Positions 1-10,789 of a stretch of DNA of 64,000 bases are shown here, piece after piece. The DNA comes from Rhypophila decipiens (taxonomy: Eukaryota > Ascomycota > Sordariomycetes > Sordariales > Naviculisporaceae): contig MU858165.1 of assembly GCA_033297075.1 (NCBI GenBank), forward strand, positions 1-64,000, written 5' to 3'. The position numbers were made by a program, and so were the translations under genes. Under the pieces are notes generated by a model that saw nothing but the letters and a program-made list of their open reading frames with translations, did not search any database and was not told the DNA's origin. Positions within the stretch are counted from its first letter, which is position 1; each line of letters opens with the position of its first letter.

Positions 1-60
1 TTGGCCCCGTGGGCCCGAGTCTCACCGGGCCCGAGCCCGGGCCTTTGATCGTTCGGGCCT
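1..60. repeat. GC-rich palindromic GGGCCCGA repeats at window edge
   Basis: The first 60 bases hold several copies of a GGGCCCGA-like motif on both strands, including a near-palindromic CCGGGCCCGAGCCCGGG block. Nothing similar occurs in the next few kb. Such GGGCCC-rich ends resemble terminal regions of some fungal hAT-type DNA transposons, but only the edge is visible, so this is a guess. The rest of 61-262 shows nothing recognisable. Confidence 0.3.
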
Positions 61-262
61 CCTCTGATTGGTCCGTTCTTTCCTCCACTTTCCTGTTGCC
101 TGAGGCATTCTTACATGTCATGCTGTGCAGGTCATGACAAGTACTTAGAAGTAAATAGGACAGCTGTACTACCTGTCGCAATACTAAGAACCTGAAGACA
201 AACTCGGCTAGCTAGGTATAAAGATCAAAAGTATATACATACAAATCAGCCGGGATATCCTC

Positions 263-3200
263 TTACCTGCGCATAACCCACAAAGCTCTCAAAACGCAAT
301 TCCGTTGTTCATTTCCACAATCAACTTGAAGCATCAGTGAAAAAACCGGCCTTGGATCTTCCGGCGGGAGATTCCAGATACTCCTCAAAGACAGCAACAG
401 TCGCTGCCTTTCGATCCCGTTGAAAGTCAAAATGGGCTTGGTCTTCTTGGCAAGAGAAAAGGGCGTGTCTCCAGTTACAGTAAGCGCAATAATCGACGCT
501 CCCAAGTCAAGCAAGGTCTTGCAGGCCTCAGCATGAAAATTCTTGGCTGCTAGATAGGGCGGGGTCCATCCACCGGCGCTCGGTAAGTCGATTGGGGTTT
601 GTCCCTTACCATTACTCCCGAGATCCATCGGATCCAGGAGATAGGCGAGTACTTTGGCGTGCCCATACTCGGCCGCAAGGTGGATGGGGCTCTGTAGGCC
701 TCCTCCACTGCCCATGGCGCGTGTCTTCAGGGCAGCCTTAACTGCTCCGAGGCCCGGTAACGATGAAGGTGTTCCGGTTTCTGAGTCACTTTTGATGGCA
801 TCTTGTCCAGCCGGAGGATCTCCGTTGCGAAAACGCTCGACACAAACCTTGGCGACGCCGAGGAATCCTTCCATGCAAGCGATATGCAGCGGTGTGTATC
901 CCGTAAGGGTCATCGCCTCTAAATACACTCCCCTCTTGATGAGAAGTGCCGCAACTTTAGCATGCCCTTTTGACACCGCGAGATGGAGTGCGGTGTATCC
1001 GTCTTCCCATACAGTGTTGACGTCGCCGATCTCGAGTCGAAACAACGTGCAGTTCTTCTTAATCTCTTCATATCCTTGTTGGATAGTAGGTTCAAGGTCC
1101 TATGGAAGGGGTCCCGGGCTCATTGCATAATACTTGTAAGGCTGAAGATCTGGGTTTGACAAGACATCCACAATCTCCAGAAACCCATTTGTGGCGGCGT
1201 ACATCAAAGCGTTATACCCGAGAGTGTCATTCTGCTCTGATGAACCGAATATCCTCTTGCCTGTACTTGTCTGTTTCTCTATCAGCCTGTGGACTGCTTC
1301 TTGGTTACCAATTCTGGCGGATAGATGCAACTCGGTCAAGCCCCATTTCACGGACGCAGGGGCCCCTAGCATGGCTGGCTCATGATCGTCAACCATGTCA
1401 ATATGTCATTGTGACCACACCGTGCGGCTTCTTGGCCAATGCTAAATTCGGGCCCACTGTGGCTGTTGAACTGATAGAAGAGGTTGAGATCCGAGGTCTC
1501 ATAGTGAGGATAACGTTCCTGATTCTGGATATCTTCCATACCCTTGACAAATTGCAGTATCCCCCCTCTTACCGCCAGGAGACTGAGACTTGCGTCTGAT
1601 GGCAGGGCATTGATGTTAGTCGCCTTGCTATATTCCCGAAGGACCTTCATGGCGATGTCACTACCCCCTTTGGCTGCTAGCATCATGGCTCTGGCTACCG
1701 ACTTCTCTTGCACTAACATATCCATGTACCAGGTATCGCAGCTTTCTTTTGGTTTTTATTTTTCAGACTCTGTGAACTGGTCCACGATCTCTCCCAAGTG
1801 GTGGAAGACGTGGTCGAGACCAAAGTAAGCCGCAACCTGAATCGGAGTACTCCCAGTCAGAATCTCTGCGGAAGCGCTGGGAGGGTCACGGTATTCGACG
1901 TAAATGGAATATAACCTCAACCATCTCTCAAAGTGATTCTGGTTATACAGAAAATCAATTGTCGTCCTAAGATCAGCAGAAGCGCGGCAGTGGATGGGCC
2001 AATACAATACGGCATATTCGAGAAAGGCCAACTCGTGGACCTGTTCGTCCGGATACACGTGCCCCATGTTACGGTCAATCCCGCTCTCGAAGATTGCTTT
2101 CAAATAGGCGATGCACCTGGTAAACATGCGCGTCACAGGCGACTCAGGCTCCGACCAAGAATAGAGCTTGACCAGATGGCTATACTTTTTGTCAAGCAAC
2201 GCTGCCAGGCCTCTGTTTTGGTGCAGATATATTCTGCCATCGTGAATGTGACATAAGCGGGACAGCTGAAATTTCGAGAAATCAGCGGTCGGATGTTTAG
2301 AGATGGAAGCTCGTATTAGATCAAGTTTTAAAATTGATTTAGCTCCTGCGTAATCCAGAGCGCAGAAGACAGCCAGTTCGGCCATAGCCAGGGGGCGAAC
2401 GGAGTTCAGGATCCAAATCAGAGCAGATAGGTTCATCGGGCCTCTGGCGGGAATGTCTCGGACAACGAGGCGGAAAGCGTCATCCGTGGGAAGGGATGTG
2501 CGTGCAACCAAAAGTTTCATTTCATCTGAGGTGCAGTTTTTGTTCTCCAGGACAATGTGTCGGAGGTAATCGAGTTTGGTTCCGAGGTCGCACATGTTGT
2601 CTGAGCGGTTGATCATCCAAGTCTTCAGGTCCGTATCCTTGATGAACTTGTTCCAAGGACCATTACTCTCTTGATCATGGAGAAAAGCGGACTTCAAGTT
2701 TGCAAAACGGTCCATCTGAGACTTGTAAAGCTCATGGTGATCATCGAGGCGAATGCGCTCGCATGGAAAAATGTCGGTGTCCGGAACCCAGCTCAGGCTG
2801 CTGAAAACGGAAAGGTGGAACGGCTGTTGGGAATGGGATCTGAGGAGGCGCAGATTCTCTGCTAGGCTGTCTTGGCAAAGCTTTGGCAAATTCTCAACGC
2901 CTGCTTGCAAAGAAAAGCAAACATATGCCTGCTGGTGAATTGTTGACCCGGGCGGCTCTCCGGGACCAGATAGGCGAGGATACGATGGCCTTGCTGTTCA
3001 TGAAAGCGGAGTGAGTCGTACGCCAACAGAGACTTTCCGCATCCAGTGGCTCCTGTGAAGTGTATGGAGACGTCCACAGCGCCGTGTAGCCAGTGTGTAT
3101 AAGTGTTGCCTCCTTCGGATCCGATGTTGACTTGGCTTCCCCGATTTGCCAGACTGTCGCTGTCTTCGGGCGTGACATCGTGAAGGCATGCATGCGCTGC

Positions 3201-3272
3201 AAATGCCCAGAGGCCAGAGTCATATCCGTCCTGTGCTCGGGAACAAATGTCGACATAATCATCAATATCCAT
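263..3272 (-). pseudogene. Decayed NACHT-ankyrin (NLR/STAND-like) gene
   Basis: Reading right to left, the conceptual protein begins near 3272 (MDIDDYVD) and has a P-loop GATGCGKS at 3030-3053, typical of fungal NACHT/STAND ATPases. A helical middle follows, then ankyrin repeats with TALHLAV, TPLHIA and SPIHLAA motifs at about 1340-500. The frame is broken four ways. The frame changes near 2862-2912, where a 47-nt intron with weak sites is an alternative. There is a TAA at 1756-1758 with open reading on both sides in the same frame. There is a one-base-type frame change near 1380-1396. There is a TAG at 1100-1102, again in otherwise continuous frame. No convincing introns remove the stops. 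I read this as a recently dead immune/allorecognition-type receptor of about 1,000 residues. The N-terminal effector domain is not seen and the true 5' end is unclear. Confidence 0.65.
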
Positions 3273-3298
3273 CTTGGTCCTGTTGTTGGGTACGACAA

Positions 3299-3882
3299 TG
3301 GTTATAACCTCATATCTCTGGCTTTACCAGTTGCCCGGGCCTAGCCATCCTTAAATGCAGGAAGATCACTCGACAATGGAGAAGCCTCAACACTTCTGCA
3401 ACGGCTGCCTGCAGCGGGACGGAAGTGTGATTGCACCGATGGTGTGAGAACCCGAAGGAATGTCTGGCACTAAGAAGATTGCAATGGAGATTGATGGATA
3501 CGCTCTTGAGGCCCTTTTTTGGAAAAATTGGTAGCACTTCCATCCATGTCCGATGGAGTTGTGGCTTTCAGCTGAAATACCTGCGGTTCACCGACGTGCA
3601 TCGGTTACGGCCAAACAAACGCTTTGCAAACGATACATACTCATAAAAAACATGGAAAGCTATTTTGTCAAGTTTGATCGTTTAATGGTTTGAGTAATTG
3701 GTCGTCGGGAACTGGAAACACTAGCAAGAGGTAGCGACGATTGAAAATTCTCGAGCTTCTGTTTTTCCACCCGTTGACAGGAGAGAGCACCAATCTCTTG
3801 ACCATTCTGGCTTGAGTGGGTGTCTGAGATCAGGGTTTGCTATTTTGTAACCCATTCCCCGCTCGTAAAGGTCAACCATCAA
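3299..3882. other. Intergenic, no gene seen
   Basis: The stretch between the decayed NACHT gene and the PDI-like gene. An open frame at 3310-3543 on the minus strand has no recognisable domain and may be a remnant of the upstream part of the NACHT gene. No repeat or RNA gene was recognised. Confidence 0.4.
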
Positions 3883-5365
3883 TCACAGCTCATCATGCCT
3901 TCCTGTTTGACCTCCTTCCCTGCCAGTATCTCCACCATGTTCCTTCCCATTCCAAGGCTTGACCTTCCCTTCCACAATCTGACCTAAGAACCTTTCCAAC
4001 TCGTCCATCGCCGCAATCATGCTTTCATTTTCCCCAGGATTTAGTTGGAGTTTTTTTCCAACTTCAGCGCCACTCTTATATTTCCTTGGATAAGGAAAGA
4101 GTTCTCCAGTCCGCGTATTTTCAACCGAAACTCCAGACCTAACATTCGACGGCAAGCCGCCCACAGCGGGTCCCATTCCGGGGTGTTCATCCCCGTCTAT
4201 GATGGTGAAGAGGATGTCTTGGCTGTATTTCTTAGCAAGAGGGGCTATCTCTTTCTTGTACAGCTCTTTGGTGTCCTCTGAGTCCTCAGTTGATGAACTG
4301 TCACTGGTGACGAAGAAATGCACTATCACGCCGCTTTTGGCATTGCTTGCAGAGAATGTTGCCAGATCCGCAAGCTGTTTGCGACCTATGGGCTCATAGA
4401 TCAGAGGCACGGTGCATTGCGTGAGGAGCTCCTGCAGGGCGCTGGTGAAAGGAAGCTCGGTCGATGTTAGGGTGAAAGAGTCGTTTGTTTGAGCGTTATG
4501 ACACTTTATCTTTGAGATAGAGTGTTTTGCGGTTGTTTGGCTTTTTTGTTTGCTTGGAGGGGAAGAAAGGATGAGGCCAAAGGAATACTGGTCGTAGTAC
4601 CGCTCGGCTAGCTGCCGATAATGGGCCTCGTACAGTAGCGTTTCTGATGGTGTGAATTCGGCGGTGAATACTATTTCGTCGGACGACAAAAATGAGACAA
4701 CTTTATGGGTGGTTACCAGCAGGGAGAGCACCGGGCGAGTAACTCGTTGGAGAAAGGCGAGGATACTTTGAAACATTCAGTCCATGACTTACTTCAAGAT
4801 GAAGTCCATTAAAATGAAGTTATTTTGACTTACGGTATCGACTTCCGGGGCCCTCTGTAACGAATGACACGACCATCTGGGTGGTAGAGTCTGATGGCAG
4901 GGTATGCCTTCACATCCAGCTCGAGACATGTTGACAATGAGCCCGAGCAGTCGATGTTCATGACATCTGCTTCTATTTGCTGTTGTTGAACCGCGTTCTC
5001 AACTCTTGCCCAATGCGATATCAAGTTTTGACTCGACTTTCTGTCTCAAGTTAGCTCATGGGTGATTCGCAAATGGTAGGCAGACTTACTCATTTGACTG
5101 CCATGAGTGACGATGGTAAGACGAGGGTCAGCTGCAGCAGAGATGGGGTGCATGAAAACTTACAAAGAGATCTAGGATCACCGCGGTTAGTGTTTGAGTC
5201 TTTCAAGCAGACCCATGGGTGGTATTGATGCTCACATGCGACCAAGAGCGGCTTTGTGCGCTCCTTAACAGCTTGAACTAGCTCTGCCTCACTTGCATGT
5301 TGCCAGCCATTCACCCAAGACACGACCGCAGATATCAAGAGTTGGAGTAAAGATGTCTTCCACAT
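3883..5365 (-). CDS. PDI-like ER protein lacking the CXXC active site, HDEL tail
   Basis: Model: exons 5365-5236, 5171-5164, 5097-5090, 5040-4834 and 4765-3883, giving 411 aa. The protein starts with a signal peptide (MWKTSLLQLLISAVVSW), then a thioredoxin fold (KPLLVAYLFSNEKSSQNL ... KAYPAIRLY ... YRGPRK), then b/b'-like segments (VPLIYEP) and a C-terminal RHDEL for ER retention. Normal PDIs have WCGHC after the LLVAFYAP strand; here SNEKSSQN occupies that place, so the domain should be redox-inactive. The second catalytic domain of classical PDI (about 500 aa) is absent. Two consecutive 8-nt exons encode the degenerate site; this is the only splicing I found that keeps frame and thioredoxin homology. 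Introns have CTAAC/CTGAC branch points. It is divergent, 185 bp from a prolyl-4-hydroxylase-like gene, which suggests a non-catalytic partner or chaperone role (inference). Confidence 0.8.
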
Positions 5366-5550
5366 GGTTTAGGATCCTTAGAATGTATTTGTTTAACCTT
5401 CATGGCGAAAGCTGTATCTCTGACCCGTAGAGTTGTGTGCTGGCTGTGGAAGAATCGACCGGCTAATCTGAGATAACACGTCATGCGATTCGCGCGATGA
5501 AACACCAGGCCTCTTACTTATTTGTTCCATTGACTATTATTTTCTAAGAA
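5366..5550. promoter_or_regulatory. Shared divergent promoter of PDI-like and P4H-like genes
   Basis: Only 185 bp separate the two start codons, so the two ER-targeted proteins very likely share regulatory DNA. No specific operator was recognised. Confidence 0.45.
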
Positions 5551-6366
5551 GTGAATGACTTCGTTTGGCCTAGAGTTATCAAAATGTTGCTGCTCTCCAT
5601 GGTTTTGACCGCCACTGCAGGCGCGGCCGATAACGTAAACAATCCGTACAAGTGCACCCACCCATCTTACCAAGTCCATAAAGTTTCATCCTCTCCATTA
5701 GTAATATACATCCAAAACTTCATGACGCCGTCCGAGCGCCAACACCTCCGTCAAATATCCTCATCCACCTTCAGGCGGTCGGCAGTAGCCGGCAACTCCG
5801 GAGCTCAACGCGTGGGAATACGAACCTCCCAGTCCACCTCATTACCTCCATCCGACCCCATAGCACGATGCATCAGCGAGCGAGCAATCTCCTTTCAAGG
5901 CTTCGATATCCATGAGTCCCAGTTAGAACCGCTCCAGCTAGTCAAGTACGCCCAGACCGAACGTTACGACTTCCACACAGACTGGCTATCCGACCCGAAC
6001 TACGTCACCTCCTTCAACGGGGGCAACCGACAATCCAGCTTCTTCGTCTACGTCCACGTATCAAACGACACCACAGGCGGAGGGACCAATTTTCCCCTTT
6101 TGGCAGCCCCTCACGATAATAAATGGTGCGACCTAGGAATCCTCGAATGCGACGAGCTCTACACCAACGGCGTGACCTTTCGTCCCCTCGAAGGGAACGC
6201 CATATTCTGGGAGAATCTGCTCCCAGAAAGCGGCGAGGGCGATCCGAGGACTGAACATGCCGGACTGCCCCTGACGAGCGGCGACAAGATGGGCATGAAC
6301 ATCTGGACTCGACAGATGCCGTTGAGCGAGGAGGCGCGGAGGGAGGACCTGCCTGTGGACTTTTAG
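5551..6366 (+). CDS. Prolyl 4-hydroxylase-like 2-oxoglutarate/Fe(II) dioxygenase
   Basis: Single exon, 271 aa. A hydrophobic segment at residues 10-26 (KMLLLSMVLTATAGA) predicts ER entry; Met12 is an alternative start. The double-stranded beta-helix carries the Fe(II) triad FHTDW (His142, Asp144) and TEHAG (His236), with the 2-oxoglutarate-binding Lys246 in GDKMGMNIW. These fit the P4H alpha-subunit/egl-9 family (P4Hc). Such enzymes hydroxylate proline in proteins using O2 and 2-oxoglutarate. No HDEL or KDEL is present at the C terminus (PVDF), so retention would need a partner. The divergent neighbour is a PDI-like protein with HDEL. In animals, collagen P4H alpha subunits need PDI as the retaining beta subunit, so this pair may be a fungal analogue (inference). 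The substrate is unknown. Confidence 0.88.
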   Translation: MNDFVWPRVIKMLLLSMVLTATAGAADNVNNPYKCTHPSYQVHKVSSSPLVIYIQNFMTPSERQHLRQISSSTFRRSAVAGNSGAQRVGIRTSQSTSLPPSDPIARCISERAISFQGFDIHESQLEPLQLVKYAQTERYDFHTDWLSDPNYVTSFNGGNRQSSFFVYVHVSNDTTGGGTNFPLLAAPHDNKWCDLGILECDELYTNGVTFRPLEGNAIFWENLLPESGEGDPRTEHAGLPLTSGDKMGMNIWTRQMPLSEEARREDLPVDF

Positions 6367-6902
6367 GATAAAGGGATCCCGAGCCAATGGGAATGCCAAG
6401 CTGGCCAAGAGATATTGCCGTGAGTGCGGAGAAGCTTGTTTTGGGCGGTTTAATTACCGTGTGTGGTATATATTACCCAGGGTCACTCCCGGATCGGTAT
6501 TAATTGCATGTACATATAGCGTCGATAATGGTATCGCAGATAATGATATCAACGTCTTGGAGAGCTGCCGAGTGGAGGAATCGCGATGCCAAGAACTCCA
6601 GGACTATGAATAGGTCAATTTTTAACCCATGTCATTGATCACCGCGGCGATTCGAGCTCCATGATATCTAGTATCATCGATATTGCCCACCACCGGCAAA
6701 GGTGGACTCACAGCCGGTGACGAAGCTTCCAAGCGAGATCAGTTCTGGGCTTGGCGCCGCTGGCAGTGACGACGTCAACGATATGGATTGACCCAGACCC
6801 CGCCTTTATAACCAGCACCATGGTCCGGATTGCCGTTGAGCTGTTCACCGAGACAGAGAAGCACTCCTCTCTTGGGCTATGCAAGATTGAGAGCTCGACA
6901 CC
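6367..6902. other. Intergenic; promoter of the quinoprotein gene
   Basis: No gene seen. A TATA-like TTTATAA lies at 6805-6811, about 90 bp before the next start codon. Nothing else was recognised. Confidence 0.4.
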
Positions 6903-8227
6903 ATGGCTCGACTAAACGCTTTGACCTTGCTGCTCGCAGCATGGGGCATCTTCCTCTCACAGGTCGCAGCCCAGTGCTCGGGCGTGACCAAGACTAGCAA
7001 CCAAAAGCTTGCATCGGGATACACCTCGAGTGTGCTGATCACTGGCCTACGAACTCCTCGTGGAATTGCCATGGACACCGAGGGTGCTCTCCTCGTGGCC
7101 GAGCAAGCCGGCGGCGCTGTTCGTCGTCTGACCCTCAAAGACCAAGGAAACACCGTCTGTGTCGACACCAATAAAGTCCTCATCTCTGAGTCCAGCGTGA
7201 GTTCCCCATCTACTTCTGTCAAGTGATACAAACGTCGCTGACATACCAAAAACAGACCAACCACGGCGTAGCAGTCTCAGCAGACGGCAAAACAATCTTC
7301 ACCTCCAACCTTCAAAAAGTCACCGCCTACCCCTACGACCCCGTCGCCGGCACCGTAGGCACAGGAAAGACAATCATAACCAACATGCAAAACAACGGCC
7401 CCCACCCGACCCGTGCCCTCCTAACCTCCAAGTTCAGCCCAGACACTCTCCTCGTGGCCATAGGATCCAACGCCAACGTCGACACCGGCTCAGCCCAGCA
7501 ATCCTCCGGCCGTTGCATGATCAAAGCCTTCTCCATAAAGTCCGTCTCCACCACGCCAGTAGCCTACGCAACCGGCGGCGAGATTCTCGGCTGGGGCCTG
7601 CGCAACATCGTCGGCATGGGCGAACACCCAACCACGGGCGGAATCTGGTCAGTCGAAAACAGCATGGACGACGTCAAGCTCGGTGGCAAAGACGTGCACA
7701 ACGAGAATCCCGCCGAGAAGGCCAATTACCACGGCGCGCTCAACGACACGTCCAACAAGCTCAAGGGCGCAAACTACGGGTATCCGTCTTGCGTAGCAGC
7801 ATGGGATACCGGTCTCCTAGGCCAATCCAACCTCCAAGTAGGCAGTCTATTCAACCCGGATATAGCACCCAAGGCAGGTGACTGTGCTTCACGACAACAG
7901 GCGAGGATTCACTTCCCGTCCCATACCGCGCCGCTGGACATCAAGTGGGTTCCTGATGGAAGCGCCGCGTATGTTAGTTTTCATGGGAGCTGGGACCGTC
8001 GCCCGCCTGATGGGTACCGTGTTATGAAGGTTGAGTTTGGGGCCGATGGGCAGCCGACGCAGCCGTTGACGAGCAAGACGGCGGCGGTGACGATTATGGA
8101 GAATCCGAACACGGGGAGCTGTCCGAATGGGTGTTTTAGGCCGGTCGGGTTGGCGTTTGATAAGAAGAAGAGGTTGTTTGTTAGTAGTGACGCTACTGGG
8201 GAGATTCATGTTATTTATGGGGCTTGA
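6903..8227 (+). CDS. Secreted quinoprotein, sorbosone/pyranose dehydrogenase-like (AA12-like)
   Basis: Exons 6903-7196 and 7256-8227 (59-nt intron, CTGAC branch), 421 aa. Signal peptide MARLNALTLLLAAWGIFLSQVAAQ. The remainder is a beta-propeller of the soluble glucose/L-sorbosone dehydrogenase superfamily: TPRGIAMD, NHGVAVS, GWGLRN, ENSMDDV, GANYGYPSC, FPSHTAPLDI, SFHGSWDR, FRPVGLAFD and a final strand ending IHVIYG. In fungi this group includes the PQQ-dependent AA12 pyranose dehydrogenases, which oxidise sugars outside the cell and can feed electrons to lignocellulose-active enzymes. No cytochrome or cellulose-binding module is fused here. Cofactor and substrate are inferred from family. 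Fungi are not known to make PQQ, so it would have to be taken from outside. Confidence 0.82.
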
Positions 8228-8846
8228 CGGGGGAATTAGGTACTTAGTGGTGTGTGTGGATTGATGGAGGTTGGAAAGGGCGTTGCGTTGCTGTGGTGAC
8301 GGTCAGGGGTTGCTTGGCGAGTAAATACGAGAAGCTGAATTAAGAATATGAAGTTTGAGCAATTGACCATGCCCTTTAAAGCTTGAATGGGAGGATTATG
8401 GTTTAAAGCTTGGTAGTAAGCATATATGCCATGTCCTGGGGAATGGCTTGTGCTGTTGCCTATCTTCTGTTTGCAGCTGGGTCGGTTGTTCATAGTTGTT
8501 AGCCGTGTGTGCTCTTTGCAGGAACGGGGCGACTAACAAAAAGCAAACTCGGTGAGTAATTTCTGACTCCACTCGGCCTCTCGTCGTTTCTATAGCTAAA
8601 GAGACCTCTTGTGAGTGAGTGGAAAAAAGCCAAAGCCGTTTGCCGTTTGTTCTTCCCTTCGCCACCCAGAGCTTTCTAGCAATCTCGAGCAAGCCAGCAA
8701 CAGGCTGTCCTCCACTAATATTTAAACCCCCATGTTTCACTTCTCTCCTTTTGGGCCACGATGCAAGTTGTTCTCAGCAATACCAGATAAATCGACACTT
8801 TTATCCGCCTCTAATCCTGCTCTTTTGGGAAACCCCTCAAAACACA
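8228..8846. other. Intergenic, no gene seen
   Basis: 3' flank of the quinoprotein gene and 5' flank of the F-box-like gene. Short open frames here have no recognisable domains. Confidence 0.4.
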
Positions 8847-10466
8847 ATGGAAAAGCTCCCGTTCGAGATACTGGATCGCATTCTTGACGAATGGATAAAG
8901 ACAGGCCGAAACGGACGACAGTTGAAATTGGCACGTTATGCAACCCTATAGCGCGGGTTCCAGGCTGTTATTGAGAGGCGGACATTTAGAAGCATCAGAG
9001 TCATCTCAACCGAGCTATACCGCCTTGAAGAGATTTTTTCGCCTCGTGGTTTGACTCCGCATCGTTCCTACCTGAACCGTCGTGAGGCCATCCGCGAGCT
9101 TACATACAAAATTTACCTAGAAGATCTGGGAATCACTAAATGGGAATATCCCCAATCCATGGGCGACGATCTCAGAATAGCGCGTTATGATGCGGCATTT
9201 ACCAAAGATGTTGTTGGACTCTTCACCGTTCTTCCGGCCTGGACAGAGTTGCCTCGACAAACGTATCGGCATACCCTGGGCCTTTGGCTTTGTATAATCC
9301 AGCCAGAGTCCCGAGTCGAACCCTCAAAGGTGGGTTCTAATCTTGGTAAACATCACGATATCTGCCCACGCAGCAGACCGAGACATTTGGAAATAGGATT
9401 TAGTCGCCGCGCCGACCTGTGGCACGAAACACCCCCACTCACCCTCCCGACTGTGCCTATTATAAGCCAGCTGGTTCCGAGAGCCTGGCCTGCAATTGAC
9501 GGCTTTTATGAACCCCCGATTCCTCGTCCACGGTACCGTCCATCCGTGCTTCACATTCTTGCACAGGCGCTGCCCAACGTGGCATGTTTTGCCTGGGAAC
9601 ATCAACCCTTCGACAGACTTTATGCTGAGCTGAGGAGACGAGGAAATACAGAGCTAGCAGAAGCCCTGCTTTCATGCGTACAACACGGAGGTTGGCAGAA
9701 TCTAACCGGTTTGACCTTGTCTTTGATTGAGCACGACTCGGAGTTTAGACTTGACGAAATGCGCCGCGAAATCTCTTTTTGCTGGCCGAAAGGTTCGTTG
9801 GAAGCAGCAATGCGTCAAATATCACAGCTGCCTGCACTACGAATACTTGTACTTCATGACGGGCCCGCGTTTGGCGAACAGCTGTGGGAAGCAGATTGGC
9901 CTAGCGGGTGGCCCTCTTTGCAGTCATTCGTGCTTTATACTGGCTTCTTAACCGCCGATGGTCGGTATATGGTGACTTGTCCGGATAAGCAGCGAGAGGA
10001 TCAGATGTGCCTGAGGGACATCTATTCAGGGACGACTCCAGTCGACAGCGTTATGGTGCCTGTCATTGAGGCTATGGCTCGGGCTACAGCTAGAATGCCG
10101 AAGATACGATCACCTATCTGGCATGCTGGGGATGGCAAAGAATATCGAGCGACAATCGAAATGCAGTACGCCGCAAGGGATTGCCACTACTCGGACGCTC
10201 CCTCCAACCGCCCAACAAGCAATAGACCGGCTTGCAACACAGAGGACATACAATTCTTCAACGAGAGGTCTGGTAACTCTCGCTGGATGATTTCGCTCAA
10301 GGGAGGTTTCAGTGATTGGAACATCCCTCCTCGGGTCCGCCTTGTTCTGCTTGAAAGTGTGGGAACAGGAAACATCCGTATTTGTCGGAGGGACTACATA
10401 TTGGTGCAGTCCACAAATGGAAGGGAGTCAGTTGAGATTTGCACTACCGACAGAGAAACGATTTAG
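8847..10466 (+). pseudogene. F-box-like protein gene interrupted by a TAG
   Basis: The frame starts MEKLPFEILDRILDEW, a standard fungal F-box opening, and reads LKLARYATL, then TAG at 8949-8951, then RGFQAVIERRTFRSIRV in the same frame. The second half matches the usual F-box continuation (Q-x-x-IERRTF). Frame then stays open to 10466, about 540 codons in all. No intron of normal size can remove the stop, and a C-to-T change in CAG would create it. The downstream part (about 470 residues) has no clear leucine-rich repeats but resembles the variable C-terminal region of many fungal F-box proteins. Intact members act as substrate adaptors of SCF ubiquitin ligases. It could still be expressed by readthrough, or the stop could be a sequencing error. 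Confidence 0.65.
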
Positions 10467-10789
10467 GCAAGTTGCAGGAAAATATACTTTCTCCGTAAAC
10501 AGGCATAACCATCATGCCTAGTTTCTCGCCCATCCCCCTTTGAGAGTTTGAGTGTGCCACGGTAACAAGTCAGCCTGCACTCACTGGCTATGGAGGGCGC
10601 TACTCGTGTCTTGAAAGAGTTTGGTAACCTGTAAATCTACTGCTTGATGTGTTCGTAACATCTTTCAGCCCGTTCCCTCTCTTCCTCTCGTTCTTGTCCT
10701 ATCAGATCTATTTCCGCATCGTTCAACCATCCCTGTTCATATAATTCCCCTTCTTGAACCCGAGCTTTGCGCATTCCCTATAACCGACC
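10467..10789. other. Convergent intergenic, no gene seen
   Basis: 3' flanks of the F-box-like and 3CxxC genes. No repeat or RNA gene was recognised. Confidence 0.4.
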
